Assembly: GCF_041359055.1 (NCBI RefSeq)
Contig: NZ_JBGJKZ010000005.1
Location: 1-64,000, forward strand
Direction: 5' to 3'
Origin: Paenalcaligenes hominis_A
Lineage (GTDB): Bacteria; Pseudomonadota; Gammaproteobacteria; Burkholderiales; Burkholderiaceae_B
Length of the DNA: 64,000 nucleotides
Below the pieces are notes generated by a model that saw only the letters and a list, made by a program, of their open reading frames with translations, had not been told where the DNA came from and ran no database searches. Made by a program: the position numbers and the translations under genes. This document shows, piece after piece, positions 1 through 8,435 of this stretch (its first letter is position 1; the number at the start of each line of letters is the position of its first letter).

Positions 1-1
1 C

Positions 2-106
2 GTTTCCTTGATCGCTCCTATCGCCATGGAAGAAGGTCTACGTTTCGCGATTCGCGAAGGTGGCCGTACTGTTGGCGCTGGCGTGGTAGCTAAAATCATC
101 AAATAA
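2..106 (+). CDS. tuf: Elongation factor Tu, C-terminal end (partial)
   Basis: The first bases, read in the frame starting at base 2, encode the last 34 residues of EF-Tu, including the diagnostic IAMEEGLRFAIREGG and the ending GVVAKIIK, then a TAA stop. EF-Tu is the GTPase that carries aminoacyl-tRNA to the ribosome; this piece belongs to its third beta-barrel domain. The rest lies upstream of the window. It sits directly before rpsJ, the usual tuf-rpsJ order of the str/S10 region. The identity is certain from the conserved tail. Confidence 0.97.
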   Translation, partial: VSLIAPIAMEEGLRFAIREGGRTVGAGVVAKIIK

Positions 107-128
107 ACTAATTTTTAGTTTATGATGG

Positions 129-147
129 CGGGGGGCTTTTCCCCCCG
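129..147 (+). terminator. Strong GC hairpin between tuf and rpsJ
   Basis: Seven pairs (one C-G and six G-C) close a five-base CTTTT loop, followed by TTTATTTC. It lies 22 bases after the tuf stop and ends 25 bases before the rpsJ start. The shape is that of a weak intrinsic terminator or attenuator after tuf with read-through into rpsJ. Function is inferred from shape only. Confidence 0.55.
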
Positions 148-172
148 TTTATTTCGTTCTTTAGGAATCCAC

Positions 173-484
173 ATGAAAAACCAGAAAATTCGCATTCGCT
201 TAAAAGCGTTTGATTACAAACTCATCGATCAGTCTGCAGCCGAGATCGTGGATACGGCTAAGCGCACCGGTGCTGTAGTTCGTGGTCCTGTACCTCTACC
301 TACACGCATTCGTCGTTACGACATTTTGAGCTCCCCTCACGTCAACAAAACAGCACGTGACCAGTTCGAGATTCGTACCCATCAGCGTCTAATGGACATC
401 GTTGATCCAACTGATAAAACAGTTGATGCTTTGATGCGTTTAGATCTACCTGCTGGTGTAGATGTAGAGATCGCACTACAGTAA
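173..484 (+). CDS. rpsJ: 30S ribosomal protein S10
   Basis: The 103-residue protein starts MKNQKIRIRLKAFDYK and has the S10 core (GPVPLPTRIRRYDIL, SSPHVNKTARDQFEIRTHQR). S10 is a protein of the 30S head and, as NusE, a partner of NusB in antitermination. The reading frame is open upstream to 122, but residues before the chosen Met derive from the GC hairpin and are unlike S10; GGA at about 163 is the likely ribosome binding site. Family length (103) agrees. It is normally the first gene of the S10 operon, but here a terminator follows and the next gene is an oppositely oriented regulator. Confidence 0.97.
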   Translation: MKNQKIRIRLKAFDYKLIDQSAAEIVDTAKRTGAVVRGPVPLPTRIRRYDILSSPHVNKTARDQFEIRTHQRLMDIVDPTDKTVDALMRLDLPAGVDVEIALQ

Positions 485-520
485 AAATATTTAACCGCGT
501 AGTTTTACGAGGTGATGAAA

Positions 521-551
521 ACCGAATACCGACATGTATTCGGTTTTTTTT
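521..551 (+). terminator. Rho-independent terminator after rpsJ
   Basis: A perfect 9-bp stem (521-529 with 536-544), a 6-base loop and a T run. It lies 36 bases after the rpsJ stop and just beyond the end of the minus-strand iclR gene, so it may work on both strands. It uncouples rpsJ from the rest of the S10 genes. Confidence 0.85.
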
Positions 552-560
552 ATGGCTGAA

Positions 561-1325
561 TTATGACTCTAGCAGCGTTTTTATTTCTGCAGCAGCTTGA
601 GCCATGACGGGGCGATAGGAGAGTAGTTGGCTTAAACTTGTTCTGGCGGTAACGGCATGGCAGGCTACCGTTGCTAACACTCGTGTAGGATCTTTAGGGT
701 CATCAATTGGGACAGCTATAGCAGCCATCCCTGTCACAAATTCTTCATTATCTACTCCAAAGCCTTGGCGTCTACTATGCTCGAGCTCAGCTTTCAAAAC
801 CGACACCTCGGTAATGGTGTTTTTAGTAAAAGCTTTTAACTCTAAACGATGTAGATAGGATTTTTGTTCTATTAAGGCAAGATGTGCCAAGAACAGTTTG
901 CCGCTAGCAGTGCAGTGTAATGGCACGGATGTATTAGGCTGCACATACAGTTGTAGGCTCCATGGGGCATCACTTTCTACGCGAACCAAATACCGGACAG
1001 AGTCTTCTGCCAAGATTGTCAAATTACATGATTCATTGATTTTTGCGACAAGCTTTTTCAACACAGCACGTGCTGCGCGAGCAAAATGTGTTGAATGCAG
1101 AGCATTAGCACTGAGTCGCAAACTACGAGCTCCTATGGTATAGCCAAGCTGTTCAGGCAAGCGAATAATAAAGCCCGTTTCACTCAAACTTCGTAAGTGA
1201 CGAATTAGACTGCTTTTAGGAATGCCCGTGCTATGTATGAGTTCATTTACGCTTAAAGGCTCTGAAGAGTTAGCTAGTGTTTCTACGATTAATAAGGCGC
1301 GTACAGGGCCGTTATGTTGAAGCAT
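561..1325 (-). CDS. IclR-family transcriptional regulator
   Basis: 254 residues, the family length. The N-terminal winged helix-turn-helix covers about residues 5-65 (the LIVETLANSSEPLSVNELI start and TGIPKSSLIRHLRSLSETGF recognition region), followed by the effector-binding domain, with HCTASGKLFLAHL and a GVDNEEFVTGMAAIAVPI segment typical of IclR proteins. IclR proteins bind small carboxylates and control divergent catabolic operons. The neighbour transcribed away from it is a GMC oxidoreductase plus permease operon, the likely target. A GGGAG lies just before the ATG. The effector is not known. Confidence 0.92.
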   Translation of the reverse strand: MLQHNGPVRALLIVETLANSSEPLSVNELIHSTGIPKSSLIRHLRSLSETGFIIRLPEQLGYTIGARSLRLSANALHSTHFARAARAVLKKLVAKINESCNLTILAEDSVRYLVRVESDAPWSLQLYVQPNTSVPLHCTASGKLFLAHLALIEQKSYLHRLELKAFTKNTITEVSVLKAELEHSRRQGFGVDNEEFVTGMAAIAVPIDDPKDPTRVLATVACHAVTARTSLSQLLSYRPVMAQAAAEIKTLLES

Positions 1326-1399
1326 GTGGTGTCGTCTCCCATAATATTTTTATAAATTAGCCCTAGATTAACTTGAAAATGACACGGTTTTAAAACAGT

Positions 1400-1414
1400 T
1401 GGTTCCAATAATGG
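1400..1414 (+). promoter_or_regulatory. Candidate operator TGGTTCCAATAATGG (iclR/GMC divergent region)
   Basis: This 15-base element contains CCA-ATAA-TGG as an inverted repeat and lies between the divergent iclR and GMC genes. Fourteen of its 15 positions from TGGT to ATG(G/A) are near-identical to the site at 8265 between gntR and the ggt-like gene: TGGTNCCAATAATG is shared. Regulator identity is inferred from position. Confidence 0.45.
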
Positions 1415-1488
1415 TTTTTTGCGCATAAACCCTATAGGTGTCAAACACATAACTCCTTACATTAAAAGCAATAATAAAGGAGACGGAT

Positions 1489-3138
1489 ATGCAAGAAGAA
1501 TACGATTACATTGTGGTAGGAGGCGGTTCAGCAGGTTGTGTTTTAGCGAATCGCCTCAGTGAGGATGGGCGTTTTTCTGTGTGCTTGATTGAAGCTGGCC
1601 CTGCGGATAAAAACATGTGGATCCATATCCCTATTGGCTATGGCAAAACCATGTTTAATAAAAATTTAAATTGGGCTTTTGAAACTGAAGCGGATCCACA
1701 CATGAATCAACGACAGTTTTATTGGCCTCGGGGTAAGACCTTAGGGGGTTGTAGCTCTATCAATGGGTTGATTTTTATTCGTGGTCAAAAACAGGATTAC
1801 GATCGATGGGCAGACTTAGGCAATAAAGGCTGGAGCTGGAAGGACTGCTTACCTTATTTTCGTAAACTAGAAAATAACGATTTGCCGGCTAGTGCAACTC
1901 GGGGCAAAGAAGGGCCATTAAGTGCAACCTCTATTCCTGCAAACCATGAACTAGTCGATGCATTTATTGAATCAGCTCAAATGGAAGGGGTTCCCCGTGT
2001 GGATGATTTTAATTCGGGGGATCAGTTTGGCGTAGGGTATTACCAACTCACAACTAAAAATGGTCTGCGTCAATCCACTGCTGTGGCGTATTTGCGTTCA
2101 GCACAGCAAAGACAAAATCTAACTATTAAAACGGAACACTTGGTGCACCGTGTATTGTTTGAAAATAATCGCGCAGTAGGTGTTGAGCTAAGCCATAAAG
2201 ACAATGCAAAGCACACTATACGCGCCAAAAAAGAGGTGATTTTGAGTGCTGGAGCCATTCAAAGTCCTCAAATTCTGCTGTTGTCTGGGGTTGGACCCGC
2301 AGAGGAACTAATGAAAATGGGGATCCCGGTACAAAAAAATCTCAAAGGGGTCGCAGAAAACTTACAAGACCATTTGCAGTTACGTCTGATTTATGAGGTA
2401 GCTAAACCCATCACGAATAACGATCAATTAAGAAATTTATGGGGTAAGAGCAAAATAGGTTTGCAATGGTTACTGACGCGTTCGGGGCCTTTAGCTATAG
2501 GAATTAATCAAGGAGGGGCATTTTGTTATGCGTTGCCGGGCGAAGCTAAAACACCTGATGTGCAGTTTCACTTTGGTACGCTTTCTGCAGACCAAGCGGG
2601 CGGGCAAGTACACCCGTTTTCAGGTTGCACTATATCCGTATGCCAACTACGACCTGAATCGCGCGGTTATATGCGTTTAAAAAGTACAGATCCTGCACAG
2701 TCTATGGCTATACACCCTAATTACCTAAGCACAGATCTAGACCGCAGAACTGCAATTGCTTCGGTGCGCCTTGCACGACGCATAGCCAGCACAGGCCCAT
2801 TGGGTGAACTCTTAATTCGTGAGCACCGCCCAGGCTTAGATCAGCAAAGTGACGAAGAGGTGTTGGAGTTTTGTCGTAATTATGGGGCTACCATTTTTCA
2901 CCCTTCTGGCACCGCAAAGATGGGCTTAGCGCACGATGAAATGGCTGTGGTTGACGAGAGACTGCGTATTCATGGCTTAGAAGGTTTACGTGTAGTAGAT
3001 GCATCCATTATGCCTACGCTTGTTTCTGGCAACACCAACGTGCCTGTGGTGATGATCGCAGAAAAAGCTGCAACGATGATTTTAGAGGATCAAAAAAAAC
3101 ACCTTTCTCCTTCACCGGAATACAGCGCAGTAGCCTAA
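1489..3138 (+). CDS. GMC-family FAD-dependent oxidoreductase (choline dehydrogenase-like)
   Basis: 549 residues, like BetA/AlkJ-type dehydrogenases. The Rossmann FAD motif DYIVVGGGSAGCVLANRLSE is at residues 6-25, the second GMC signature near LSAGAIQSPQILLLSGVGP, and the catalytic His lies in FHPSGTAKMG near residue 471, with the C-terminal NTNVPVVMIAEKAA. GMC enzymes oxidise alcohols to aldehydes or acids; the substrate cannot be told from sequence. It has no signal peptide, so it is cytoplasmic or membrane-associated. A GGAG ribosome binding site precedes the ATG. The permease starts 22 bases after its stop, so the two form an operon, probably controlled by the divergent IclR. BetA itself is one alternative, but no betaine aldehyde dehydrogenase is adjacent. 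Confidence 0.93.
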   Translation: MQEEYDYIVVGGGSAGCVLANRLSEDGRFSVCLIEAGPADKNMWIHIPIGYGKTMFNKNLNWAFETEADPHMNQRQFYWPRGKTLGGCSSINGLIFIRGQKQDYDRWADLGNKGWSWKDCLPYFRKLENNDLPASATRGKEGPLSATSIPANHELVDAFIESAQMEGVPRVDDFNSGDQFGVGYYQLTTKNGLRQSTAVAYLRSAQQRQNLTIKTEHLVHRVLFENNRAVGVELSHKDNAKHTIRAKKEVILSAGAIQSPQILLLSGVGPAEELMKMGIPVQKNLKGVAENLQDHLQLRLIYEVAKPITNNDQLRNLWGKSKIGLQWLLTRSGPLAIGINQGGAFCYALPGEAKTPDVQFHFGTLSADQAGGQVHPFSGCTISVCQLRPESRGYMRLKSTDPAQSMAIHPNYLSTDLDRRTAIASVRLARRIASTGPLGELLIREHRPGLDQQSDEEVLEFCRNYGATIFHPSGTAKMGLAHDEMAVVDERLRIHGLEGLRVVDASIMPTLVSGNTNVPVVMIAEKAATMILEDQKKHLSPSPEYSAVA

Positions 3139-3160
3139 TAAAACACCTAGGAGACAAACC

Positions 3161-4492
3161 ATGCAAGCAGATAAAAAACAAGAGGTGCATCGCGTCATTC
3201 GTGCTTCCGTGATCGGTGCCACGATTGAGTGGTATGACTTTTTTCTTTATGGGGTGATTGCAGGACTCGTTTTTAATAAATTGTATTTTCCAGCCGACGA
3301 TGCGTTTATTGGCACCATGTTGGCTTATGCCACCTTTGCGATTGGTTTTGTGGCCAGACCTTTAGGGGGCATTATTTTTGGTCATATTGGTGATCGTGTC
3401 AGTCGTAAAGGGGCCTTAATTGCCACTTTGATCTTGATGGGCACTGCTACCTTTGCTATTGGTCTTATACCTTCCTATGAAAGCATTGGCATTTGGGCAC
3501 CTATTCTTCTTTTGATCTGCCGCATATTGCAGGGTATAGGTCTAGGTGGTGAATGGGGCGGGGCTGTATTAATGGCTTATGAATACGCACCAAAAAACAA
3601 GCGAGGTTTATATGCTTCTTGGCCCCAAGTGGGCTTGGCATTAGGTCTATGCTTGGCTTCAGGTGTAGTTGCTTTGCTTACGGCGGTTTTGAGCCCTGAA
3701 GATTTTTATGCTTGGGGTTGGCGTGTTGCCTTTTTGCTTTCTGCTTTATTGGTTTTGCTGGGCCTTTATATACGTGTGGCTGTGAAAGAAAGCCCAGAGT
3801 TTGAAAAAATGAAGGCGAATAATGCAGAAAATAAACAGCCATTTTTAAGCATGCTGAAAAACTACCCTGGAAATATTTTACGCGGTATGGGTGCCCGTTA
3901 TATTGATGGTGTGTTTTTTAATATCTTTGGTGTGTTTAGCATTAGCTACCTAAGTAATGACTTAGGGATGGATCGTACCACCGCTTTAACAGGTGTGTTG
4001 ATTGCTTCACTAGTAATGTGTTTGAGTATTCCCTTTTTTGGTGCTTTGTCAGATAAAGTGGGTCGAACTAAAACGTATTTTTGGGGCTCTTTAATTACAG
4101 GTGTGTCGGCTTTTCCTGCTCTTTACCTAATGACAGCCAATGTAGATAACGTATTGATTGTATGGCTGTCTATTATTGTGCCTTTTGGCATTTTGTATGC
4201 GTCCGTGTATGGGCCTGAGGCTGCGTTGTTTTGTGAACTGTTCGACACCGATGTGCGTTACACCGGCATATCGTTTGTGTACCAATTTTCAGGCATTTTT
4301 GCTTCGGGTATTACACCCATGATTGCAACGGCATTACTGCATGCGAATGATAATCAACCTTGGTATGTGGCTGGCTATGTAAGCGTTGTAGGGGTTATTT
4401 CTGCACTTAGCGCTTGGTCTATTAAACGTTCTAAAAATAGAAAACCAGTAGCATCAGGTGCCTACACACCCAATCAACTTAAAGAAGTCTAA
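3161..4492 (+). CDS. MFS transporter, metabolite:H+ symporter (MHS) type
   Basis: 443 residues with about 12 hydrophobic segments. The first loop has IEWYDFFLYG, the MHS (ShiA/ProP/KgtP-like) hallmark; the loop 2-3 motif is GHIGDRVSRKG, the loop 8-9 copy is GALSDKVGRTKT, and RILQGIGLGGEWGGAVL is the fourth-helix signature. These proteins import organic acids, shikimate-type compounds or osmolytes with protons. As the second gene of the GMC oxidoreductase operon it probably supplies that enzyme's substrate. An intrinsic terminator follows. The substrate is unknown. Confidence 0.92.
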   Translation: MQADKKQEVHRVIRASVIGATIEWYDFFLYGVIAGLVFNKLYFPADDAFIGTMLAYATFAIGFVARPLGGIIFGHIGDRVSRKGALIATLILMGTATFAIGLIPSYESIGIWAPILLLICRILQGIGLGGEWGGAVLMAYEYAPKNKRGLYASWPQVGLALGLCLASGVVALLTAVLSPEDFYAWGWRVAFLLSALLVLLGLYIRVAVKESPEFEKMKANNAENKQPFLSMLKNYPGNILRGMGARYIDGVFFNIFGVFSISYLSNDLGMDRTTALTGVLIASLVMCLSIPFFGALSDKVGRTKTYFWGSLITGVSAFPALYLMTANVDNVLIVWLSIIVPFGILYASVYGPEAALFCELFDTDVRYTGISFVYQFSGIFASGITPMIATALLHANDNQPWYVAGYVSVVGVISALSAWSIKRSKNRKPVASGAYTPNQLKEV

Positions 4493-4513
4493 CCACTCAC
4501 TTATTGATAGATA

Positions 4514-4543
4514 AAAAACGAGGCAAGCAGCCTCGTTTTTTTT
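4514..4543 (+). terminator. Rho-independent terminator after the MHS permease
   Basis: CGAGGC/GCCTCG stem with a five-base loop, flanked by an A run before and eight T after. It ends the GMC-permease operon. Confidence 0.9.
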
Positions 4544-4566
4544 GTCTAGGTTTAAAAAATTAGCCT

Positions 4567-4575
4567 TGATATAAT
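4567..4575 (+). promoter_or_regulatory. Extended -10 promoter TGATATAAT
   Basis: A consensus extended -10 (TGnTATAAT) lies about 90 bases upstream of the binding protein-permease fusion; no good -35 is seen, as is usual for extended -10 promoters. The leader between it and the gene contains the inverted repeat CGTTGC/GCAACG (4593-4598 and 4621-4626). Confidence 0.5.
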
Positions 4576-4663
4576 TCGTGTGCGAATGAAATCGTTGCTT
4601 TGACTTTTGCTGAAGTTAGCGCAACGTCTACTTATGCCATAAAGGCGGGTACGAGGAGTCAGC

Positions 4664-6631
4664 ATGGTTAGCTCGGCACGAAAATATGTATTATGTTATT
4701 TCAGGTGGGTGGCGCTAGCTGCCTTGATGAACATGGTGCTTGTGATAACAAACACAGCTCAGGCACAAAATACCTCCTCAAGCTCACCACCTGTTTATGA
4801 TTGCGGTACTTCACCTATTCGTTTTGCTGATTTGGCCTGGGAGAGCGCTGCATTTTCTACTTACCTGTTAAAAACTATAGTAGAAAAAGGCTATGGTTGC
4901 GAGGTAGAGGTCGTGCCAGGCAGTTCCGCTGCGCTAGAGGTAGCATTAACTCAAAATGATATTCAAGTGTTGGCAGAGCTATGGGATGGGCGTACCGAGA
5001 TCATTGAAAAAGGCATTGAAGCTGGTCAGGTAAAAGTGGTGGGTGACACCCTAGAGGGCGGGGCCGAGCAAGGGTGGTACGTGCCCACGTATCTGGTGCA
5101 AGGTGATCCTACTCAAAATCTAGAGCCGTTAGCTCCACAGTTAAAAAGTGTGGAGCAGCTTGCTGATTACACTACGCTTTTTAAAAGTCCTACCCAGTCA
5201 GAGCAGGGACGTTTTTATAACTGTCCTACAGGTTGGGTTTGCGAGACCACGAATACAGGCCTACTCAAGGTGCTGGGTTTAAATACGACTTATGAAAACT
5301 TTCGTGCAGGAACGGGTGCCGCTTTAGATGCAGCTATTAGTTCGGCGTATGAGCGTCGTGAGCCTATTTTATTTTATTATTGGCAACCAGCAGGCTTGAT
5401 GGCGAAATACGATTTTACGCGTTTAGAGCAGCACCCTTTTAATCGCACATGTTGGGAAGCCATCGTGGCACAGTCCGATCAAGCATGTAAGACCGATTTT
5501 CTGGCTTCTCATCTACGTATAGCGGTATCAGACGCGTTTGCACAAACGCATCCACAATTGGTGAGTTTTTTTGAAAAATACTCAGTGCCGGCTGCTGTGA
5601 TTAATCAGGCCATATTAGATATGTCTGAGCAAAAACTGACTGGCTCTCAAGTGGCAGAGCGGTTTATAGAGACAAATCCTGACTTATGGATGAATTGGGT
5701 ACCTGAACCTGTTGCACAACGGTTGTTAGCTAGTCACCAAGGTGAATCAGAAAAAGCTCCTGTTGTTCGCTCTTCTTTTTTTCCTGACTGGTCGATGGCT
5801 AATTCAATTAATCACTACCTAACAGTGCTTGTGCGTAGTAGTGGCGAGGCCTTTAGATCAGTTAGTCAGGTGTTGCTTCAATCAATATTGCAGCCTTTGG
5901 AGCGTTTGTTTGTAAGCATGCCGCCTTGGTTGATGCTGGCTTTGATCGCCTTGTTAAGCTGGCATGCTACGCGTAAGGTGCGGATGGCCCTTTTATTTAC
6001 TGTAGGCTTTTTTCTTATTGGTGCCATGGGTTTATGGGCTAAGTTACAGCAAACCTTAGCTTTGGTTGTGGTTTCTACTGGGCTTTCTATTGTAATAGGC
6101 ATCCCAGTAGGCATTCTGGTAGCACGAGTACGAGTAGTGCGACGTTTAGTTATGCCATTGCTCGATATGATGCAAACCATGCCTAGTTTTGTGTATTTGA
6201 TCCCCGTTCTGATGCTGTTTGGTTTGGGCAAGGTGCCAGCTTTATTTGCCACTGTGATTTATGCAGTACCGCCATTGATACGCTTAACCAGTTTAGGGAT
6301 TAGGCAGGTAGATCATGAACTAGTAGAGGCCGTACAGTCTTTTGGTGTCACGCGTTGGCAAATGCTGACGCAATTGAGTCTGCCTTTAGCTCGACCCAGC
6401 ATTATGGCAGGTATTAACCAAACAACAATGATGGCGTTGTCTATGGTTGTGGTTGCTTCAATGATTGGTGCCCAAGGCCTAGGTGAAGATGTGCTAGCAG
6501 GGATTCAAACATTAGATATAGGGCGGGGTTTACAAGCTGGCATAGCTATTGTGATTTTAGCGATTGTGATTGATCGTATTACTCAAGCTTATGGTAAATC
6601 ACGCCGTGATCGTCGGCCTCAGACTAAGTAG
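4664..6631 (+). CDS. Glycine betaine/choline-type ABC transporter, fused binding protein and permease
   Basis: 655 residues. A signal-like hydrophobic segment (residues 12-34, ending AQAQN) leads into a ProX/OpuAC-type binding domain to about residue 350 (FADLAWESAAFSTYLL, VLAELWDGRTEII, WYVPTYLV). After a linker, a ProW/OpuAB-type permease follows from about residue 400, with several membrane helices, MQTMPSFVYLIPVLMLFG and the ATPase-contacting EAA region EAVQSFGVTRWQMLTQLSLP. Such systems import quaternary ammonium osmoprotectants or carbon sources. Fusion of the two domains means the receptor is tethered. The ATPase gene follows 8 bases later. The order here is receptor first, permease second. 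The true ligand is uncertain. Confidence 0.92.
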   Translation: MVSSARKYVLCYFRWVALAALMNMVLVITNTAQAQNTSSSSPPVYDCGTSPIRFADLAWESAAFSTYLLKTIVEKGYGCEVEVVPGSSAALEVALTQNDIQVLAELWDGRTEIIEKGIEAGQVKVVGDTLEGGAEQGWYVPTYLVQGDPTQNLEPLAPQLKSVEQLADYTTLFKSPTQSEQGRFYNCPTGWVCETTNTGLLKVLGLNTTYENFRAGTGAALDAAISSAYERREPILFYYWQPAGLMAKYDFTRLEQHPFNRTCWEAIVAQSDQACKTDFLASHLRIAVSDAFAQTHPQLVSFFEKYSVPAAVINQAILDMSEQKLTGSQVAERFIETNPDLWMNWVPEPVAQRLLASHQGESEKAPVVRSSFFPDWSMANSINHYLTVLVRSSGEAFRSVSQVLLQSILQPLERLFVSMPPWLMLALIALLSWHATRKVRMALLFTVGFFLIGAMGLWAKLQQTLALVVVSTGLSIVIGIPVGILVARVRVVRRLVMPLLDMMQTMPSFVYLIPVLMLFGLGKVPALFATVIYAVPPLIRLTSLGIRQVDHELVEAVQSFGVTRWQMLTQLSLPLARPSIMAGINQTTMMALSMVVVASMIGAQGLGEDVLAGIQTLDIGRGLQAGIAIVILAIVIDRITQAYGKSRRDRRPQTK

Positions 6632-6639
6632 GTGACTGT

Positions 6640-7446
6640 ATGCAAAACAAACTAGAGCTTCATCAACTTATCAAGGTTTTTGGTTCAAACCCAGCCGAGG
6701 CAGTACGTTTATTAGAGCAGGGGCACAGTAAAAATGAGGTGCAAGAGGCGACGGGCTTGAACGTAGGTTTAGCCGGCGTAAGCGCCACCTTTAAAAAAGG
6801 GGAGATTTCATGTGTCATGGGGTTATCTGGCTCGGGCAAATCCACCTTAATCCGTCATATCAATCGTCTTATCGATCCGACTAAAGGCGAAGTGCGCTTA
6901 GACGGTGAAAATATTTTGCATTATTCTCTTGATCAGTTACGCCAAGTACGACGTCAAAAAATGAGCATGGTCTTTCAAGGCTTTGCTTTATTGCCACATT
7001 TAAATGTACTGCATAATGTGGCCCTAGGCTTAAAGGTCAGGCATGAAACTAAAGCAACCCAAGAACAATTAGCCAAAGAGTGGGTAGATAAAGTTGGACT
7101 AGCGGGTTATGAACACCATTATCCTGATGAGCTGTCAGGAGGCATGCGTCAGCGTGTTGGGTTGGCTAGGGCTTTAGCCACCGATAGCGAGATCTTATTA
7201 ATGGATGAGGCCTTTTCCGCTTTGGACCCGCTTATCAAGCAAGAAATGCAGGATCAGTTAATCGCACTGCAACAGAAGCTCAATAAAACCATTGTGTTTG
7301 TGACGCATGATATTGATGAAGCCTTAAAGTTAGGGCAGCATATCGTCATTTTACGTGATGGCCGCGTAGAGCAAGCTGGCACGCCGTTAGAAATCCAACA
7401 CTCGCCAGTAAATGACTATGTTGCGCATTTTTTACCCAAGTTATGA
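6640..7446 (+). CDS. proV: Glycine betaine-type ABC transporter ATP-binding protein
   Basis: 268 residues, cytoplasmic. Walker A GLSGSGKST is at 61-69, the Q-loop VFQGFALLPH starts at 111, the signature LSGGMRQRVGLARAL at 165-179 and Walker B ILLMDEAFSALDP around 185-197. The N terminus (LIKVFGSNPAEAVRLLEQG) is typical of ProV/OpuAA. It stops right after the ABC domain and lacks the C-terminal tandem CBS domains of E. coli ProV, so any ionic-strength or nucleotide sensing by CBS is absent. It is co-transcribed with the fused receptor-permease. Confidence 0.92.
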   Translation: MQNKLELHQLIKVFGSNPAEAVRLLEQGHSKNEVQEATGLNVGLAGVSATFKKGEISCVMGLSGSGKSTLIRHINRLIDPTKGEVRLDGENILHYSLDQLRQVRRQKMSMVFQGFALLPHLNVLHNVALGLKVRHETKATQEQLAKEWVDKVGLAGYEHHYPDELSGGMRQRVGLARALATDSEILLMDEAFSALDPLIKQEMQDQLIALQQKLNKTIVFVTHDIDEALKLGQHIVILRDGRVEQAGTPLEIQHSPVNDYVAHFLPKL

Positions 7447-7470
7447 GCTCACTGCTACTTAGAGTCCTTT

Positions 7471-8166
7471 TTAGCTTTGGAGTAAGACTTTAAGCAGGCT
7501 ATTGCGTACAGAGGTTAAGTGCAGTCGCATTGCTAGAGCGGCTTGGTCTGCATCACGGTTTTTAATCGCATTCATAATTTCTTGGTGTTGTTGGATATAG
7601 TGGCGTCGCTTTTTTTCTGTTAGGGTTTTTTTGCGTAGTTTGCCCCATTCTGTTGAGGTTCTAGCATGAGTAAGAACATCATAAAAATGTTTAAGAATGG
7701 GGTTATTACTAGCAGCGCCCAGGCTATTGTGAAACAAGGCATCCCACTTTTCCCACTCGCGGTGGTTTTCTGCATCTAGCGTTTTATCAAAATACTGCTG
7801 CATACGCGCCAAATCATAAGGGGTAGCATGCACAGCGGCTGCGGCTGCTAACGCAGGCTCTAATAAATAACGCGCATCAAGAATCTCAAGCGGGCTGGTG
7901 TGCTGTAAAACACGTTGCACTAAAAACACTTTATTTTCTGGGTCGAGTACTCGGGTGCCTCGCCCAGGTGTACGTTCAATTTTTCCTTCTGACTCCAAAA
8001 TATACAGGGCTTCCCTTAATGCTCTACGACTTGTATTAAGCATGGCGGCAAGCTCTCGCTCGGGTGTTAGCTGAGTCCCTGGAGGATAGTCAGGGCTTTC
8101 TAAAAGTATTCGGAGAATTTCGAGAACCTCTCCCGAACGACGAGGGGGATGCATGGGAGTATTCAT
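7471..8166 (-). CDS. GntR-family regulator, FadR/FCD subgroup
   Basis: 231 residues. The N-terminal winged helix (about 10-75) contains YPPGTQLTPERELAAMLNTSRRALREAL and a GRGTRVLDP wing. The all-helical FCD domain follows (LEILDARYLLEPALAAAAA, then FHNSLGAASNNPILKHFYDVL and a final HQEIMNAIKNRDADQAALAMRLHL), carrying the metal/ligand-site Asp and His residues of the family. It faces away from the ggt-like/tctCBA operon and is convergent with proV, so the former is its likely target. No clear Shine-Dalgarno precedes the ATG; an in-frame ATG four codons later is an alternative. Confidence 0.92.
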   Translation of the reverse strand: MNTPMHPPRRSGEVLEILRILLESPDYPPGTQLTPERELAAMLNTSRRALREALYILESEGKIERTPGRGTRVLDPENKVFLVQRVLQHTSPLEILDARYLLEPALAAAAAVHATPYDLARMQQYFDKTLDAENHREWEKWDALFHNSLGAASNNPILKHFYDVLTHARTSTEWGKLRKKTLTEKKRRHYIQQHQEIMNAIKNRDADQAALAMRLHLTSVRNSLLKVLLQS

Positions 8167-8264
8167 ATCACAGGTTAATTAGTGAATAAGTGCATAGCTA
8201 AGAGAGCGCTATAAACACCAGTTTAAGCTAAAGTTTTTGTGAATTGGTTTTAGAAAAACATAGA

Positions 8265-8291
8265 TGGTACCAATAATGATAAATGGTTCCA
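8265..8291 (+). promoter_or_regulatory. Candidate operator pair TGGTACCA ... TGGTTCCA
   Basis: The perfect palindrome TGGTACCA (8265-8272) and the near-copy TGGTTCCA (8284-8291) are spaced 19 bases start to start, close to two helical turns, in the region between gntR and the ggt-like gene. The first half continues into AATAATG exactly as the site at 1400 does. It is probably bound by the GntR regulator; binding is inferred. Confidence 0.45.
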
Positions 8292-8435
8292 TAAATCATC
8301 AAAAAACATAATGTTTTGTTTCGTTTTTAGGTGTTTTCACTGGTTTTGTGTCTTTTTTTAGAAAACGAGTTGTGTTGTTGGTTCGTAATGGTACGATTGG
8401 TTTGTCGTGTAAAAATAAAATCAGGAGACAACTTA

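Noticed and set aside
122..172. N-terminal extension of rpsJ from ATG 122
   Set aside because: These codons span the GC hairpin and give residues unlike S10; the family start MKNQKIRIRL has its own GGA.
485..560. Integration site of a mobile element at the rpsJ edge
   Set aside because: No tRNA, integrase, transposase or terminal direct repeat was seen at either insert boundary.
8331..8435. N-terminal extension of the ggt-like gene
   Set aside because: The residues do not fit the family, and AGGAGA is placed for the ATG at 8436. The upstream part also overlaps the likely promoter.
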